A DNA stretch of 64,000 nucleotides, from the NCBI GenBank assembly GCA_030549495.1, contig JAUIRK010000123.1, forward strand, positions 157,443 through 221,442, read 5' to 3'. This document shows, in pieces, positions 32,934 to 43,788 of the stretch (position 1 is its first letter; the number at the start of each line of letters is the position of its first letter). The position numbers were made by a program, and so were the translations under genes. Source of the stretch: Nectonema munidae. Taxonomy: Eukaryota; Nematomorpha; Nectonematoida; Nectonematidae. The notes under the pieces are model-generated. The model made no database searches. It was not told where the DNA came from and saw only the letters and a list, made by a program, of their open reading frames with translations.

Positions 32934-33087
32934 GGGGCGTTAGCAGGGTCGTTTAGATGCCGGATACGATAACTGAAGGTCTTGGGTTCGATACCGCATC
33001 AAGCCTGCTTCCCTCATAGTTTGATACAAGCGGTGCATTGTTCTTTTTCGATGAAAACAACCCATGTTAACTTTATCTTTACCTTTT
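32934..33087 (+). mobile_element. tRNA-derived SINE family A, copy 2
   Basis: It has head GGGGCGTTAGCAGGGTCG, B-box-like GGTTCGATACC, and body GATACAAGCGGTGCATTG and TTTTTCGATGAAAACAACCC. Its 3' end abuts in-frame piggyBac transposase sequence at 33092, so it probably inserted into that element. Confidence 0.8.
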
Positions 33088-33091
33088 ACAC

Positions 33092-33880
33092 GGTGAATTT
33101 TTCAATAATTGCTACAAGTATTGGTGTCAGACAGACTACTTTACAGTAGACGAGCAATTGGTAAAGTATAGGGGTAGGTCTCCTAAAAAAGTATATGATC
33201 CTACTAAACCCGGGCGATTTAGTATGAAAGTTTATCATTGTAATGATTCAAGAAGTTTTTACGTCCTATCTAGTGAAATGTATGTAAGCGGTTTGCGCGA
33301 TAAAGTGTATTTCAAATGAACTAAAATTGTAAAACGCTTGCCCACTAATTCCAAAGCATCTTCATGTTGTGAAATTAATGTTTATTATTTTATATGCCAC
33401 ATGACCTTTGAGTGAGGTGAAAAATGAAGATTTAACTATATGTTGCACGGTCAGACCTCGTTGTAGATTTGTACCATATTTAATATGACCTGAACATTTA
33501 ATAAATCTCAGCATATACATTCCAGAAAAACACGCAAAAAACTAAGCATGTTTACGTTATGTCTAGTCACATTTTTCCAAAATAAACCCAATTGGTAATA
33601 AGAAAAAGCCTCTAACTGTTCTAGACTACAATAGTTGCAAATCAGGCGTAGACATGTTCACTTGAATGGCTCGAAACTTCACGTGCAACAGAACATCAAG
33701 AAGATCGCTTATGGCCATTTTTACCAATTTTCTTGATATTGCAGCAAATAATAGTTGGGTGATAGGGAAAGCGAACATGCCAAGTTTGTATCCAAGTAAT
33801 TGAAAAGGAGGGAGGAAATACTTTATCACGAACTTGGCCTTATCTCTCACAGAAAAGTTTATATGCGAATCAAATGCATC
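33092..33880 (+). mobile_element. second piggyBac lineage, transposase remnant
   Basis: The first frame (33092-33319) reads EFFNNCYKYWCQTDYFTVDE, QLVKYRGRSPKKVYDPTKPG and RFSMKV. It holds the first catalytic aspartate in TVDEQL and the RGR/KPGRF motifs of piggyBac. After decayed sequence, a frame near 33580-33775 reads KKPLTVLDYNSCKSGVDMF, MARNFTCNRTSRRSLMAIF and NFLDIAANNSWVIGK, around the third aspartate. The second aspartate region is too decayed to place. The motifs differ clearly from the transposases at 8728 and 55336, so this is a separate lineage. The N-terminus is missing beyond the SINE. Confidence 0.8.
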
Positions 33881-34689
33881 TACCTACACGTATGATAACA
33901 AAAAACCTTTTCACTTCTTATTGGTTCAATGAAACATATGTTGTGCTTCCATCATCAAATCGTCGTGTATTATTGTTTCATTCGAGAAAAAGAGGAGATG
34001 ACAAAATGTCAAAATACCATACTTGTATATACTGAATGTGGAAATACATGATAAGCTTGCTTTTAGACTAATAATAATTTTTTGTTTAGAAATTTGTTTT
34101 TTTGATAGATGGCGTTAAAATTGACTTTTTTTAGCAAGCACCAAACCAACTTTTGTTCAAGACTTTTTTTAATAATATAAACTTCATGAAATAAAAAAAA
34201 TTTAAATGACAATTTCAATATGACTTACATATTAACTTGCTTGGGTAAATTGGCTTTTGTCTTAGTCCTTCGTAAATTTGACACATATTTTTACTTTGCT
34301 AGCTTTTGTGGTTTTATTCCCTTGATTCCTAGGGACGACATTTAGGGCTGGAGTCAAATTCCAGGGGTAGATTGTTCCTAACCTAGCATGCCCTAAATTA
34401 TGTATATCTTTCTTACCCGCTATAACATGTATCAAATATTATTTATTAATAATATATAAGATATTGCATGCCTTCTAATGCTTCTATTTTTGTAGCATAT
34501 ACCTTTTATAATCATATTCTTTTATTTTGGAACAAGATACATTCCCTCGTGCCGGTTTTTTACCCTGGTTTTCTTCCTCTGAAGAATTCAAAGGTTTTTA
34601 CGGTTAGGTAGTGCTCTAGCGACGCGATTCTACGGGGTTAGTAATCAAGCTATCACTAGACAATACGTTTGTTTCCCAAATTGGGAGCG
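33881..34689. other. AT-rich stretch with nothing recognised
   Basis: No element was placed here. The last 150 bases (GCTCTAGCGACGCGATTCTA near 34610) are GC-richer and may belong to the repeat that follows. Confidence 0.35.
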
Positions 34690-34900
34690 TTCGCGTTAGG
34701 ATTGTATCGTTCTCTCAGATGTATTTATATATTGTAACATAAATTTTTGTAAAATAATATATATAACAAGGTATAGCTATTCTTTTGTAACAAGGGCCGA
34801 TAGGTGTTTAGTGGGATGGAAAGTCCAGTTAGACTTGGACTCAGCATTCCGGGCGGGCCACGATATCCGAAAGGATGGGTGCGAACGCCACAAAACAACT
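34690..34900 (+). repeat. dispersed repeat ending in a GC-rich structured domain
   Basis: This is homologous over about 200 bases to the minus-strand copy at 13928-14130. The 5' part is AT-rich (TTGTAAAATAATATATATAA) and the 3' part, from ACAAGGGCCG, is GC-rich. No coding capacity or flanking duplication was seen. Confidence 0.65.
34794..34889 (+). ncRNA. candidate HDV-ribozyme-like nested pseudoknot
   Basis: Five pairings can be drawn. P1 is weak: GGCC in GGGCCG (34794-34799) with GGCC in GGGCC (34855-34859). P2 is GGTGTTT (34803-34809) with GAACGCC (34883-34889). P3-like hairpins are GGGATG with CATTCC and, inside, AGTCCA with TGGACT. P4 is ATCC-GAAA-GGAT (34865-34876). The order P1, P2, P3, P1', P4, P2' is that of HDV-like self-cleaving ribozymes. 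The joining sequence TGCGAAC before P2' resembles their catalytic J4/2 (C followed by GAA). P1 is shorter than usual and the J4/2 overlaps P2', so this is a candidate only. Confidence 0.35.
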
Positions 34901-34982
34901 TAATTAATAATTAATAATTAATTCCCTTGATGAATCACGGACTGAAAAATTTGTCTTTGCTATTTTTTTTATCTTTCAGTTT

Positions 34983-35168
34983 CTACAATCCACTCTTTTG
35001 GCGTTCATCATCTAACTTGGCATATTTACTGTCTTTATCAAGAGCCTGTTGTTGCTGTGCATGGAATTTGAGAAACAATAAGGAATCGTACACTTTCCTC
35101 CTAGCATTCGCTAAAACATCAAATATCCTATTTTTTTCTTTCAAAGTTTGTTTTAATTTTTTTGACAT
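34983..35168 (-). CDS. small open frame of unknown function
   Basis: A 61-codon ATG-to-stop frame encodes a charged, probably helical peptide (MSKKLKQTLKEKNRIFDVLA, KFHAQQQQALDKDSKYAK). The composition is unlike chance translation of AT-rich DNA, but no family, splice partner or promoter was recognised. Confidence 0.25.
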   Translation of the reverse strand: MSKKLKQTLKEKNRIFDVLANARRKVYDSLLFLKFHAQQQQALDKDSKYAKLDDERQKSGL

Positions 35169-35208
35169 AATTATGGATTTTTTTTTGAAATTTCAATCAT
35201 ATCTTTGA

Positions 35209-37697
35209 ATTCAAGAGACAAAAAGTAATTTGTTGAGAAAAAACTCAAACTGCACAAGATTATGAAATTTTAATAGAGAGATGAATGTAGAAAAAATTCT
35301 GGAAGAGAAGACATAAAAAATTTGCGATTGAGGAAAAAGAAAATCAAAAATTTAATTTAAACATCAATTTTGTATTCAATGGCATATCAACTTTTCATAA
35401 CACTTTGCAAATTTAAATATCATTAACACTTTGATTTTTTAAGCTTAACTTCTAGTTATGGCCAGCAAAATTCAAGGCAAGCTCTCTTTCCTAATTCTCA
35501 GGTTGATTCATGAATGTTCGATCTATTCGAATGCATGAGATGTGGCATCTTTTTCTTGTGATATTGACGAATTTTTAAAAGTGAACCTCAAATTACGCGC
35601 AATCATGAAATGGAAGGAGGCGCATCCCACTAGCTAATCTAGAGTTTAAATTTAACAAATCTAGTGTTTAAAAATAAGTTTACTGGTTTAAAAATGGAAT
35701 GTTATCAAGGAAAGGAAAATAATTACCAAATATTTACACATCGTTGATATAGGAAAGATTAAGTACATTGCATATAAACCAAAATCATCAGCAGCATCAT
35801 CTATTTCTCCTTTTCCACGTCATCAAGAAAGCGAGGATAGCTAGCACTGCATAAATTAATTCCTGAATTCTTCACTTTCCAAGAAGTGTTTTTTTTTGCA
35901 CTTTGTTGTTAAATGGCATGGAAAGATGGCAAATTTTGAAAATAAAAACGTCATTCTCCTTCCCAAAACAAGATGGAGAAAGAAGCAAAGAGTGTGTTCT
36001 CCATTTTTCTAGGCAATTCCTATTTCACTTTAAAATGGCATACGCATATATGAATTAATGTTGATTTGAGGATCCTTTCAAACTGCCTCTCTAAAGTAGA
36101 AGAGAGACACAAATTCAATGACGTAGGCACGAATATGACTCAGGCAGGCTAGAAAAATTTCCACGTGGCGCACATAAACTCCTGACTTTAGCTTAATCTA
36201 TCAATTATTATAAATATGCATAGCGTATTAAATTATATAAGTGGTCTGGCAAGACCACACGAGAGAGACAAAAAACAAGGAAATATACAGAAAGTATAAG
36301 CAACATACAAAGTATAGAGTGAGAGTGCCACCCACCTCTCTAACGCAGCCAACCGCCTCTCAATTTTAATTAAGCGTAATTAAAAGTTTATTGCTTTTTC
36401 ATTTGAAAATAATCATCATTTCGTGCTTTTTCGAAGTTGTTGTTGTTCTTGTATCCTACTCTAAATTTCTGCTTGACTTTTGCTCTTTTTGAAAAGTTGG
36501 ATTCTGTTGATAGAAGATTTTTGTTCTTTTCAGGTAATATTTTTCTATACATTTCTGTTAGCTGTTCATTATTGTTTTTATTAGAATTATAGTTTACTTT
36601 TAAAAAATAATGAACACTTTTTCATCAAATAAAATCTCGTTTTGTGACTTAAAGTTTCGATGAATATTATATAATTACAGCAAGATTTTTAGGAATTGGA
36701 TTTTTCTCTAGGAATTTAAAAAAAGATTAATTTGGAAGTTATGTTTCTGTCTCAATACTCACATCTTCCAAAGATCCTTTCTCTTGATGCTGATGGTAAT
36801 GATAATTATGATGTTGATCATTAACGTGTTAAAAGAAAAGTATAGTTGGCAAATCAGAATCAAACATTTCTTCATGTTCTTAAGCTTTAGAATTCCTCAA
36901 AAAGTTTTACGTTCTATCATGGGAATGCTTCAAATAAATTTGCGAATTTTTATTGCAACTTTCTTAGGTGAGCTACTGAACTAGGTCTTCAGCCTGTCTC
37001 CTTTAAACAGGTTAGACGATATAGTTTTGTTTTTTTGATGAACTCGAGAAATCGAACTTCCAATGAATACGAAATATATGAAATTTGAGAAAAATTAAAA
37101 AAAAGTTATGATCACCAAAATTTTTATCAGCTGGAAGATATTTATCAGTGGTTTAGCAAGATCACGTGCAGTGCTCTGAGAATTAAGCCTCTGAGAGACC
37201 CTAAGTGCCCCAAGTCACGTAATCAGAATATGAAAATAATGAACCCACGAATTTTTTTCATCAAAATTAAACAAAACTAACATTAAAAAAAGTAGAAAAT
37301 GTTTTTTGCTTACTTTCACTTACATTTGAAAAGATTCTGTTTGATTTTTTAACTGCAAAGTCTTTGATCAGATCTTCAAAAATGATTTCACCGCGCACAT
37401 TTGCCTCTATGCTCAGACACTTTTATTTCGAACACAAGATTTAGTGAATGGGTTTCCCAAGATATAGAAGCAAACTTGTTCATATAATTTTTTTGCTACA
37501 TTTCTTTATAACGCCCGTCCAGGAAGGCAGATCCTTAAAAATTATTAAGAGAGGGTGCAGCAAACTTTTTTTTTTATAAATTTAAAATTTATTTTAAAAG
37601 AATTTATGTTTGAAACTCAACCCTGAAACAAGTAAGTTTACTCATAAGCCAAATAAGACTTTTAATGATATAAAAAGATAAAACTAAAAATTAATAA
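35209..37697. other. AT-rich stretch; one perfect short hairpin
   Basis: GTGGTCTGGCAAGACCAC (near 36241-36258) is a 7-bp perfect hairpin with a 4-base loop. A degenerate relative, GTGGTTTAGCAAGATCAC, lies near 37149. Nothing else was recognised. Confidence 0.35.
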
Positions 37698-37842
37698 GGC
37701 GCGTGAGTAGAGTTGGTTAGATGCTGGATTCGATAATTCAACGTCTTGGATTCGATACCGTGGCTAACCTGCTTTCCTTATAGTTCGATAAAATCAGCGC
37801 AATTGTGCCTTCTCGATGAAAACACCCCAAGGTTTACCTTTA
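37698..37842 (+). mobile_element. tRNA-derived SINE family A, copy 3
   Basis: It has head GGCGCGTGAGTAGAGTTGG, a degenerate B box GGATTCGATACC, and body TGTGCCTTCTCGATGAAAAC and ACCCCAAGGTTTACCTTT. Confidence 0.8.
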
Positions 37843-38120
37843 TAAAATTGTAAAAAATCAATACTTTTGGTGGAACGAAAGCCCCCCCCCCCCCCACTTC
37901 CCTCCCCTTTATGCAATCAGCACTTTCATAAGACTAACATCTATCTACATTTTGAAGCCTACAAATTACACTCAAGTACTACAACACCTGATTTTCCATT
38001 TCTTCAACAGTATGGCTTTTTAATTCCCCAAAAGTCAAGATGCGTTCAGTAGCCTGAAACTTAACTGATCCACATGTGATAGATCTGGTCTTGACTCAAC
38101 TGACAAATTAAAGATTTCAA

Positions 38121-38205
38121 GACATTTCGTGCCCAAGACGTTTCCTACCACTTTTTGAACGTTTCCTACCCAAAACGTTTAGTACACAAGACGTTTCTAG
38201 AAGCC
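38121..38205 (+). repeat. minisatellite of about 15-bp AAGACGTTT-type units
   Basis: Five to six units of the form CCAAGACGTTTCCTAC follow one another (AAGACATTTCGTGCC, AAGACGTTTCC, GAACGTTTCC, AAAACGTTTAG, AAGACGTTTC). The design resembles the terminal arrays of the elements at 27506 and 43789. Confidence 0.55.
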
Positions 38206-38214
38206 TTAACTAGA

Positions 38215-38560
38215 AGATCTTACTTCATCAACAGTAAACACATGGACCTTTTGTGCTATTATTGAACGAGTTGATCACACGTGGTTTTGGACACATAAGA
38301 AGGATGTCTTTTTGAACACTTCATGGGGTGCTAAAAATGGATCAAACTGGCTTATGAATTCAAACAGCCCTAATAAATCCCCATTTTGCAATGATCCAAA
38401 CCTTCCTTCTCTTTCCCGAAAAGCCAAGCCATGTACATTGTACAGCTATGGCACGTCTCAAGACATTTCCCGTATTCACACTCTTCCTCACTTAGTTTCT
38501 CCAATTGTTATCTCAAGCATGTTAGCATAGAGACTAGGTAAGTAGTGCTTTTTTCATGAT
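38215..38560 (-). mobile_element. decayed hAT-type fragment (ZMYM1-like)
   Basis: Minus-strand frames contain GLFEFISQFDPFLAPHE, close to the 'LLEFLxxFDPFLxEH' motif of ZMYM1-like hAT transposases. It is followed in another frame by SYVSKTTCDQLVQ, matching 'YLSKxxCxELI'. It is short and frame-damaged, without visible ends. Confidence 0.4.
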
Positions 38561-39703
38561 TATGGATTAGAATGGTATTTTGCCAATAACTGAAGCCTTC
38601 ATTTCTAATAAAGTTGGACATTTTTTGTTAGCAGACATTTTACAAAACAAAACAATAAACTGATCTTTTCGATGGTGACATCTCTTTTGTGCTTCTCACA
38701 TTTGCCCTTCTGAACAGAAAGTTTAATAAGTTTGAACAAACAAAAACTCTAATACCTTTATTTAGGAGATAATTTACAAAAAAATATTTTTGAATGAAAT
38801 TTGCTAAAAACATTAAATGATAAATTGCCTAACTGGCATTAAACAAACGAATAAAAACTTGCTTAACTATAAAGAATTTATTTATATTTTTGAATAATAA
38901 ATCGGTGGTCCATCTTTCTTGATGCCCTAAGCACTTGTTCAAATGGTGAGTCCAGGCCTGACCACGGGAGATAAGAAAAAGACCTTTCTTCTCAAACCCC
39001 TTTTAAGTTTGAATTAAGGGGAGACAAACTTTTTTTGAAAGAATGATATTGAACAACACTATTATTTATTGGCCAAATGGGGACACAGTGATAGTGAACA
39101 ATTGAAGACTTTCATGTTATACAGATGTCTCTTAAAGTTACAAAAAAATAAGGAAAAATTGTAGAAAAAAATCACTCTTAAGGGCTTAAAAGTAAATACT
39201 CAGAAACCAGTTTTTAGTTTTATTTAAAATTTTTAATACGATTTTTTGTCTACGCAGAGGTTATGATAAAGAAATGATAAAAAGTTTTTATCGTCTGAGC
39301 AATATATTTAATCAAAAATGTTGTTTTCAAAACATTTTTACCCCTTAGTAAGTATATGTTTATTTAATTTTTCTTTGTTATATAATGTTGCATCTTAAAT
39401 TTCTCTAAATAGAGATGGTTGGTTAGAGATAGAGAATAGGGCTATTTTATTTTATAAAAATTTCAAATTTTGTTATAATCTGACAAAATCTGATCTCCCT
39501 ATCATTTCAATGCAAAATTTGGTTGAAAAAGGTACCAACTGAAAAACGTGTTTTGATTTGTCTTTAGAAAAAACGCCATCTTCTTTTGACAAGAAACTAA
39601 TTAAGAAGATTTTCTAAGTACACATTACATATATTGCTATATTCCAAATTAAAATGAAAGGACACCTAACTTATTCATGCGTTTTCCACGAGTCTATCAC
39701 TGA
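38561..39703. other. AT-rich stretch with nothing recognised
   Basis: No feature could be supported on either strand. Confidence 0.35.
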
Positions 39704-39813
39704 AAATAAAAAGTGGTAATTTTATAGCTTAAGAAGCTATAAAACTACTGAGTTTTACCATTTTTATAGTAATTCAAATATGTAAATTGAGGGCTTGAGA
39801 AGAGAAGCAAAAA
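39704..39813 (+). repeat. palindromic dispersed repeat, copy 2
   Basis: It begins AAAAAGTGGTAATTTTATAG, has the inverse GAGTTTTACCATTTTTATAG, and ends ATGTAAATTGAGGGCTTGAG then AAGAGAAGCAAAA, matching the copy at 11901-12022. Confidence 0.65.
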
Positions 39814-40818
39814 ATACTTGTCTCATCTAATACATCTCCCAATATCAAAATTTTGGAAAGAAAAATTTATAATGATCTTTTGATGAATTTTCTTATATTC
39901 TATGTTTTATGCTAGGCTGGTTTATTTGTATATTGTTGTCTGTCGGTATTGCTTCAAAGGAAAGAAACTGGACAATTCACAGCTGCAAATTTAAACCAGT
40001 AACACGAAGACCATAACGCTACAATTAGTTTAAAGTATTGTTTTGCTCTTAAGCCTCGATCTATACTGTTCTAAATTCATTATTTAAACTTTAATAAAAA
40101 TCACTCAATTATTTCATACTCCCTTTATTAGTATAGTCATTCCACTTTTTTGTTTTAAAGAAAAATCCAAAATAAACTTTGTGATTTTACTTTTTTTTTT
40201 TCGCCTTCAAATATAAATAGCATTAAAATGTTTTCCTATATACTTTAAAAAAAGGACTATTTGAAAAATATAAAAACACATTTACATTTAAGGGTCAGTA
40301 GGGGTCAATATATTCTTAAGTCACTTATAATTAACCTTAGCAATGTTTTTTTAAAATAAAACTTTGGCAAAAGAGAAAAGTCTCTTTAAACTTCAGGTGG
40401 TAAAGAATAGCTTTTAATTCAAAAGTGAATATTTATTCTTTTAAAAGGTCAGTCACGTTTAAAATATAATCAAGCTACCACTATAGACATTAAGGTAGTG
40501 TGATGTAACTTCTTTGACAATCACGTGTTTAAAGGCCACATTTTAAAACTTTAAAACCTGCATGTCCCGCCCCTCTGTCTTAGGTTATGCAGGTGAAGGA
40601 TATTATCGCTGATGTTATGAGGCGAAAGAATTCTTTATATATGCAATTGCATGCACATATTCAAAAAAGTGGGCCAAGTAGGGTTTGAAGGGGCGCTCGC
40701 TTTACCAAAAATCATTCGCAAGAAACTTTTAGTTCATTGAATATTTCATAATACCAAAAACTTTTTATATTTTTTTTCATTTTAATACCCTGGAAATAAA
40801 AAGTCACAATTTTTCAGC

Positions 40819-40892
40819 TATAAAAGTGGTAAAATTGAATTTTACCATTTTTGTATTCATATTACTATAAATATATGTAAATTGAAAGCTTA
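40819..40892 (+). repeat. palindromic dispersed repeat, copy 3 (partial)
   Basis: TATAAAAGTGGTAAAATTGA is followed at once by its inverse ATTTTACCATTTTTG and then ATATGTAAATTGAAAGCTT. The two arms are closest together here, giving the cleanest hairpin. Confidence 0.55.
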
Positions 40893-41696
40893 TACTCAAT
40901 TTTTTTGAATAAAGAACCTTTCACAGAATATAAGAAAAAAAAAAAAAAGAACTTTTCACGATATTTTTCTGTTATGTCAACAATACCAATATTTGTATAA
41001 TATGTTGATGATATAGAGGACTTAAAAATCTTTAGGATCTTATCTTTAATAAGATCCTTTACCTTATTGAAAGTGAATTTAGTACTAAAAATATTAAATT
41101 AGCCCACAGCGTGAAATCAAAAGGCCCTCTCAAAAAACAAAGCATAGTTAAAAAGCGTTTTGTTAAAGTATAAAATTCTACGGCCTTTATAGACACAATA
41201 ACACATGGTAAACGGCCTTTGAGGACCAATGTGACACCAGTGTACCATGAAATGAAAATTATCTGCTTTATGTATATAAAATTCCATTGAAAAAAGAGGA
41301 CGATTAGTCTTAAAAATATTGGTCCTCAAGGGGTCATCAGCTATTTTTAGCGTTTTTAGTTATGCCTCGTTGATAACTCTTTCGCCCCACTCCCAATAAT
41401 TAATTTTTGATTCTTACGATATATATTCAATCCGAATTTGAGTTGTGAAATAATTTATTTAAAAAAAGAGGAAAAAAGTTAAGCTATAAAAATGAGTGAG
41501 GGGACATCATGGCGACCACAGTAGAGTGGGGGTGGAAAGATGTTACAAGTAATAACCTTTCAAAAGTCATTTTAGCTTCCTCTTTTCAGGCGTGTTTCAA
41601 GAAAAATAACTTTTCTTGGATGGGTGTGAGTTTGAAGACGCAAAGCAAAACGAGGTAGAATAGAAGCGCAAAAAGAATGAAATACCACCTAGTGCA

Positions 41697-41760
41697 GCGA
41701 TTCTCAACCTTTTTACCTTCGCGGAACCCCTGGAATATGATAAATCTACCCTACACAAAA
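41697..41760 (+). mobile_element. hAT-type terminal sequence, partner end not found
   Basis: GCAGCGATTCTCAACCTTTT then GCGGAACCCCTGG matches the common hAT end CAGNGGTTCTCAACC. No inverted partner or 8-bp duplication could be placed, so the length is unknown. Confidence 0.45.
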
Positions 41761-42362
41761 ATATTTTCGTAAATTTTTAGCACAATAAAAGAAATGTAAT
41801 TAGATTAAAGACAAAAAAGGATTCTCAATGAATCTAATGAAAAAAAGGCCTTAAAAGTTTGCTTAAATTTTGTCATTCTTAAAATATATGATAATAAAAA
41901 CGTAAACGTCTGTGAAAAAAAATATAATTAATACAAGTATGAGAAAACTTCTCTATCATATTTATTAGTAGTGCTAGATGAGATTCTTACTACTTTAAAG
42001 TTTTCATTAAAAGCATGTAAACTTAGACGTAAAAAATACCTCAGGAGTTTTTGGGTAACATCGTTGGAGGGAACGCCGATAGATAATAATTCAATCAAAA
42101 AACTTTCATTTTTTTAAATAAAAGAATAATTAAACGTGGTTTTGAAATGATACTGACTGAGAAAGTAAACAAATATTTAATTAAATAGAACAGTAAACCA
42201 ACTATCTAATCAAACTAGCTAAGAAACCGACAAAGTAATTTTATTTGTTCTAAATATATTGACTAATTGAATCCCCAATTAACCAACTATCAATTCATCA
42301 TATATAAGAAAGAAAATACGACATAGTATGGGTATATTTTTTTATAATATATATTACAAAGA

Positions 42363-42524
42363 ATATTTTTCGACATTTTGTCCAATACGTGTGGACATTA
42401 TGTCCGTGACATTTTATCCCAACACCGAAATTACCATCGTTGTCACAGATGACAATTTGTGTAGGAGTAGCATCTGTAAAGATAGATTCCAGACACCTCA
42501 CTACCCACCGTAGGTACGGCCCTG
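42363..42524 (-). mobile_element. hAT-like terminal sequence with internal short repeats
   Basis: Read on the minus strand from 42524, the sequence begins CAGGGCCGTACCTACGGTGG, a hAT-like start. Further in, GGACATAATGTCC and related motifs (ATTTTGTCC, ATTATGTCC, ATTTTATCC on the plus strand) repeat. The opposite end was not found. Confidence 0.4.
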
Positions 42525-42532
42525 AAAATAGA

Positions 42533-42890
42533 TTAAGTTGCTCCATCAGTTAAATATAACGATTTAGTCGTCTCTACTTTCATCCAATTAGAGAAGGATG
42601 CGTATTTGGGCTTCTTAATAAAAACGCCCGAAATCAAAGCATCGAAAAAAACATTCGAATTTTTTGCTACAGCATGATTCATAAATAATTTTGGATATTT
42701 TCTCGTCATAAAATGTTTACTAGAATCAAAATTTTCTGAAATGACTAAATTCATATAAAAAAACGTTGGCCTATGCCCATTGATATCTTGGAAAAGAGAG
42801 GAGACATTGGACACGGAAGACGACTCATCAGTTTTCATCGCTATAGCCCATTTTATACAGCCACCTATCTGTGTATATGATTGGGTATAA
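42533..42890 (-). CDS. candidate exon or open frame of unknown function
   Basis: A good acceptor (acccaatcatatacacag) precedes about 118 open codons ending in a stop. The peptide includes GGCIKWAIAMKTDESSSVS, NVSSLFQDINGHRPTFFYMN and KNSNVFFDALISGVFIKKP. Its composition is protein-like. The frame is also open upstream through an ATG at 42916. No family was recognised. Confidence 0.3.
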
Positions 42891-42993
42891 ATAAAGTATA
42901 CTATAACTTTGCCCACTTTTTATAGGGAAGTTTGTCCTGTTTGATCTTGATACAAATAAATAGAGTAAAATCCATGTAATAGTAGGTATATAT

Positions 42994-43138
42994 GATAATG
43001 GTAGCGTAGGGTGTTTTCATCGAAAAGGCACAATTGCGCAGCTTGTATCGAACTGTGAGGAAAGCAAGCTTGATGTAGGATCGAACCCAAGACCTTGAGT
43101 TATCGAATCCAGCATCTAACCAACCATACTCACGCCCT
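42994..43138 (-). mobile_element. tRNA-derived SINE family A, copy 4
   Basis: On the minus strand it reads GGCGTGAGTATGGTTGGTTA, B box GGGTTCGATCC, then TTCGATACAAGCTGCGCAAT and TTTTCGATGAAAACACCC. It is one of the least diverged copies. Confidence 0.85.
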
Positions 43139-43788
43139 CAAAATTAGTTTTTATTCTTCAGATCTCTCCCTCATCAAAAATTTTATGCCACTTTGAAAAA
43201 TACACTCTGAGAAATTAAAAATTTTCTTTAATAAAAAAATATATATGAGATCATTAAAAAAATATTAACAAATTAATTTTTAATTAAAAAATTTTTTTTT
43301 TAATTTAATTTTCTTCCGAAAGCGCACATAATTTTAGTCACTAATTAATTAGACGTATGCGAGTTTGCGCTTTCATATTTGTTCCTTGAAGGATAGGTTG
43401 TAAAATATAATTTTCCCTTCATTTGATTTGACATATATCAGAGACGAGACAACATTACAACGTCAACTTTTGATCAAACTTTTATAATTGTAACTCTTTT
43501 CTCATGAGCTTGAAACAACATAAGTGTTCTGCTTTGGCAATTTAGTAAATACAAAGAACTATATTTGAATATACTTAATTTTAAATTTATTGTAGGCAAC
43601 CTATTCCATTGTCAACAAAATTATATAATTTCAATTTTTAAATTGACATTACAATGACTGATGAAAAAATAGATATAAAATCACGTAAACTTTTCTAACA
43701 CTCAAAATTATATAAATTCAAATTGTTAATTCTCAAAGCGCTCTTGGCCACTCGATTTTAATTGGTCCTTTCTAAGTGTTGGGATTGG

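Noticed and set aside
34794-34889. Hammerhead ribozyme or RNase P RNA
   Set aside because: No CUGAUGA core is present for a hammerhead. The GGAAAGTCC resemblance to RNase P is not backed by its other conserved regions.
36241-36258. Helitron 3' terminal hairpin
   Set aside because: The hairpin is perfect, but no CTRR end follows within the usual distance and no helicase-like coding sequence is nearby.
38312-38530. 72-codon plus-strand frame
   Set aside because: The opposite strand carries hAT-like motifs over the same bases, so this is a shadow.
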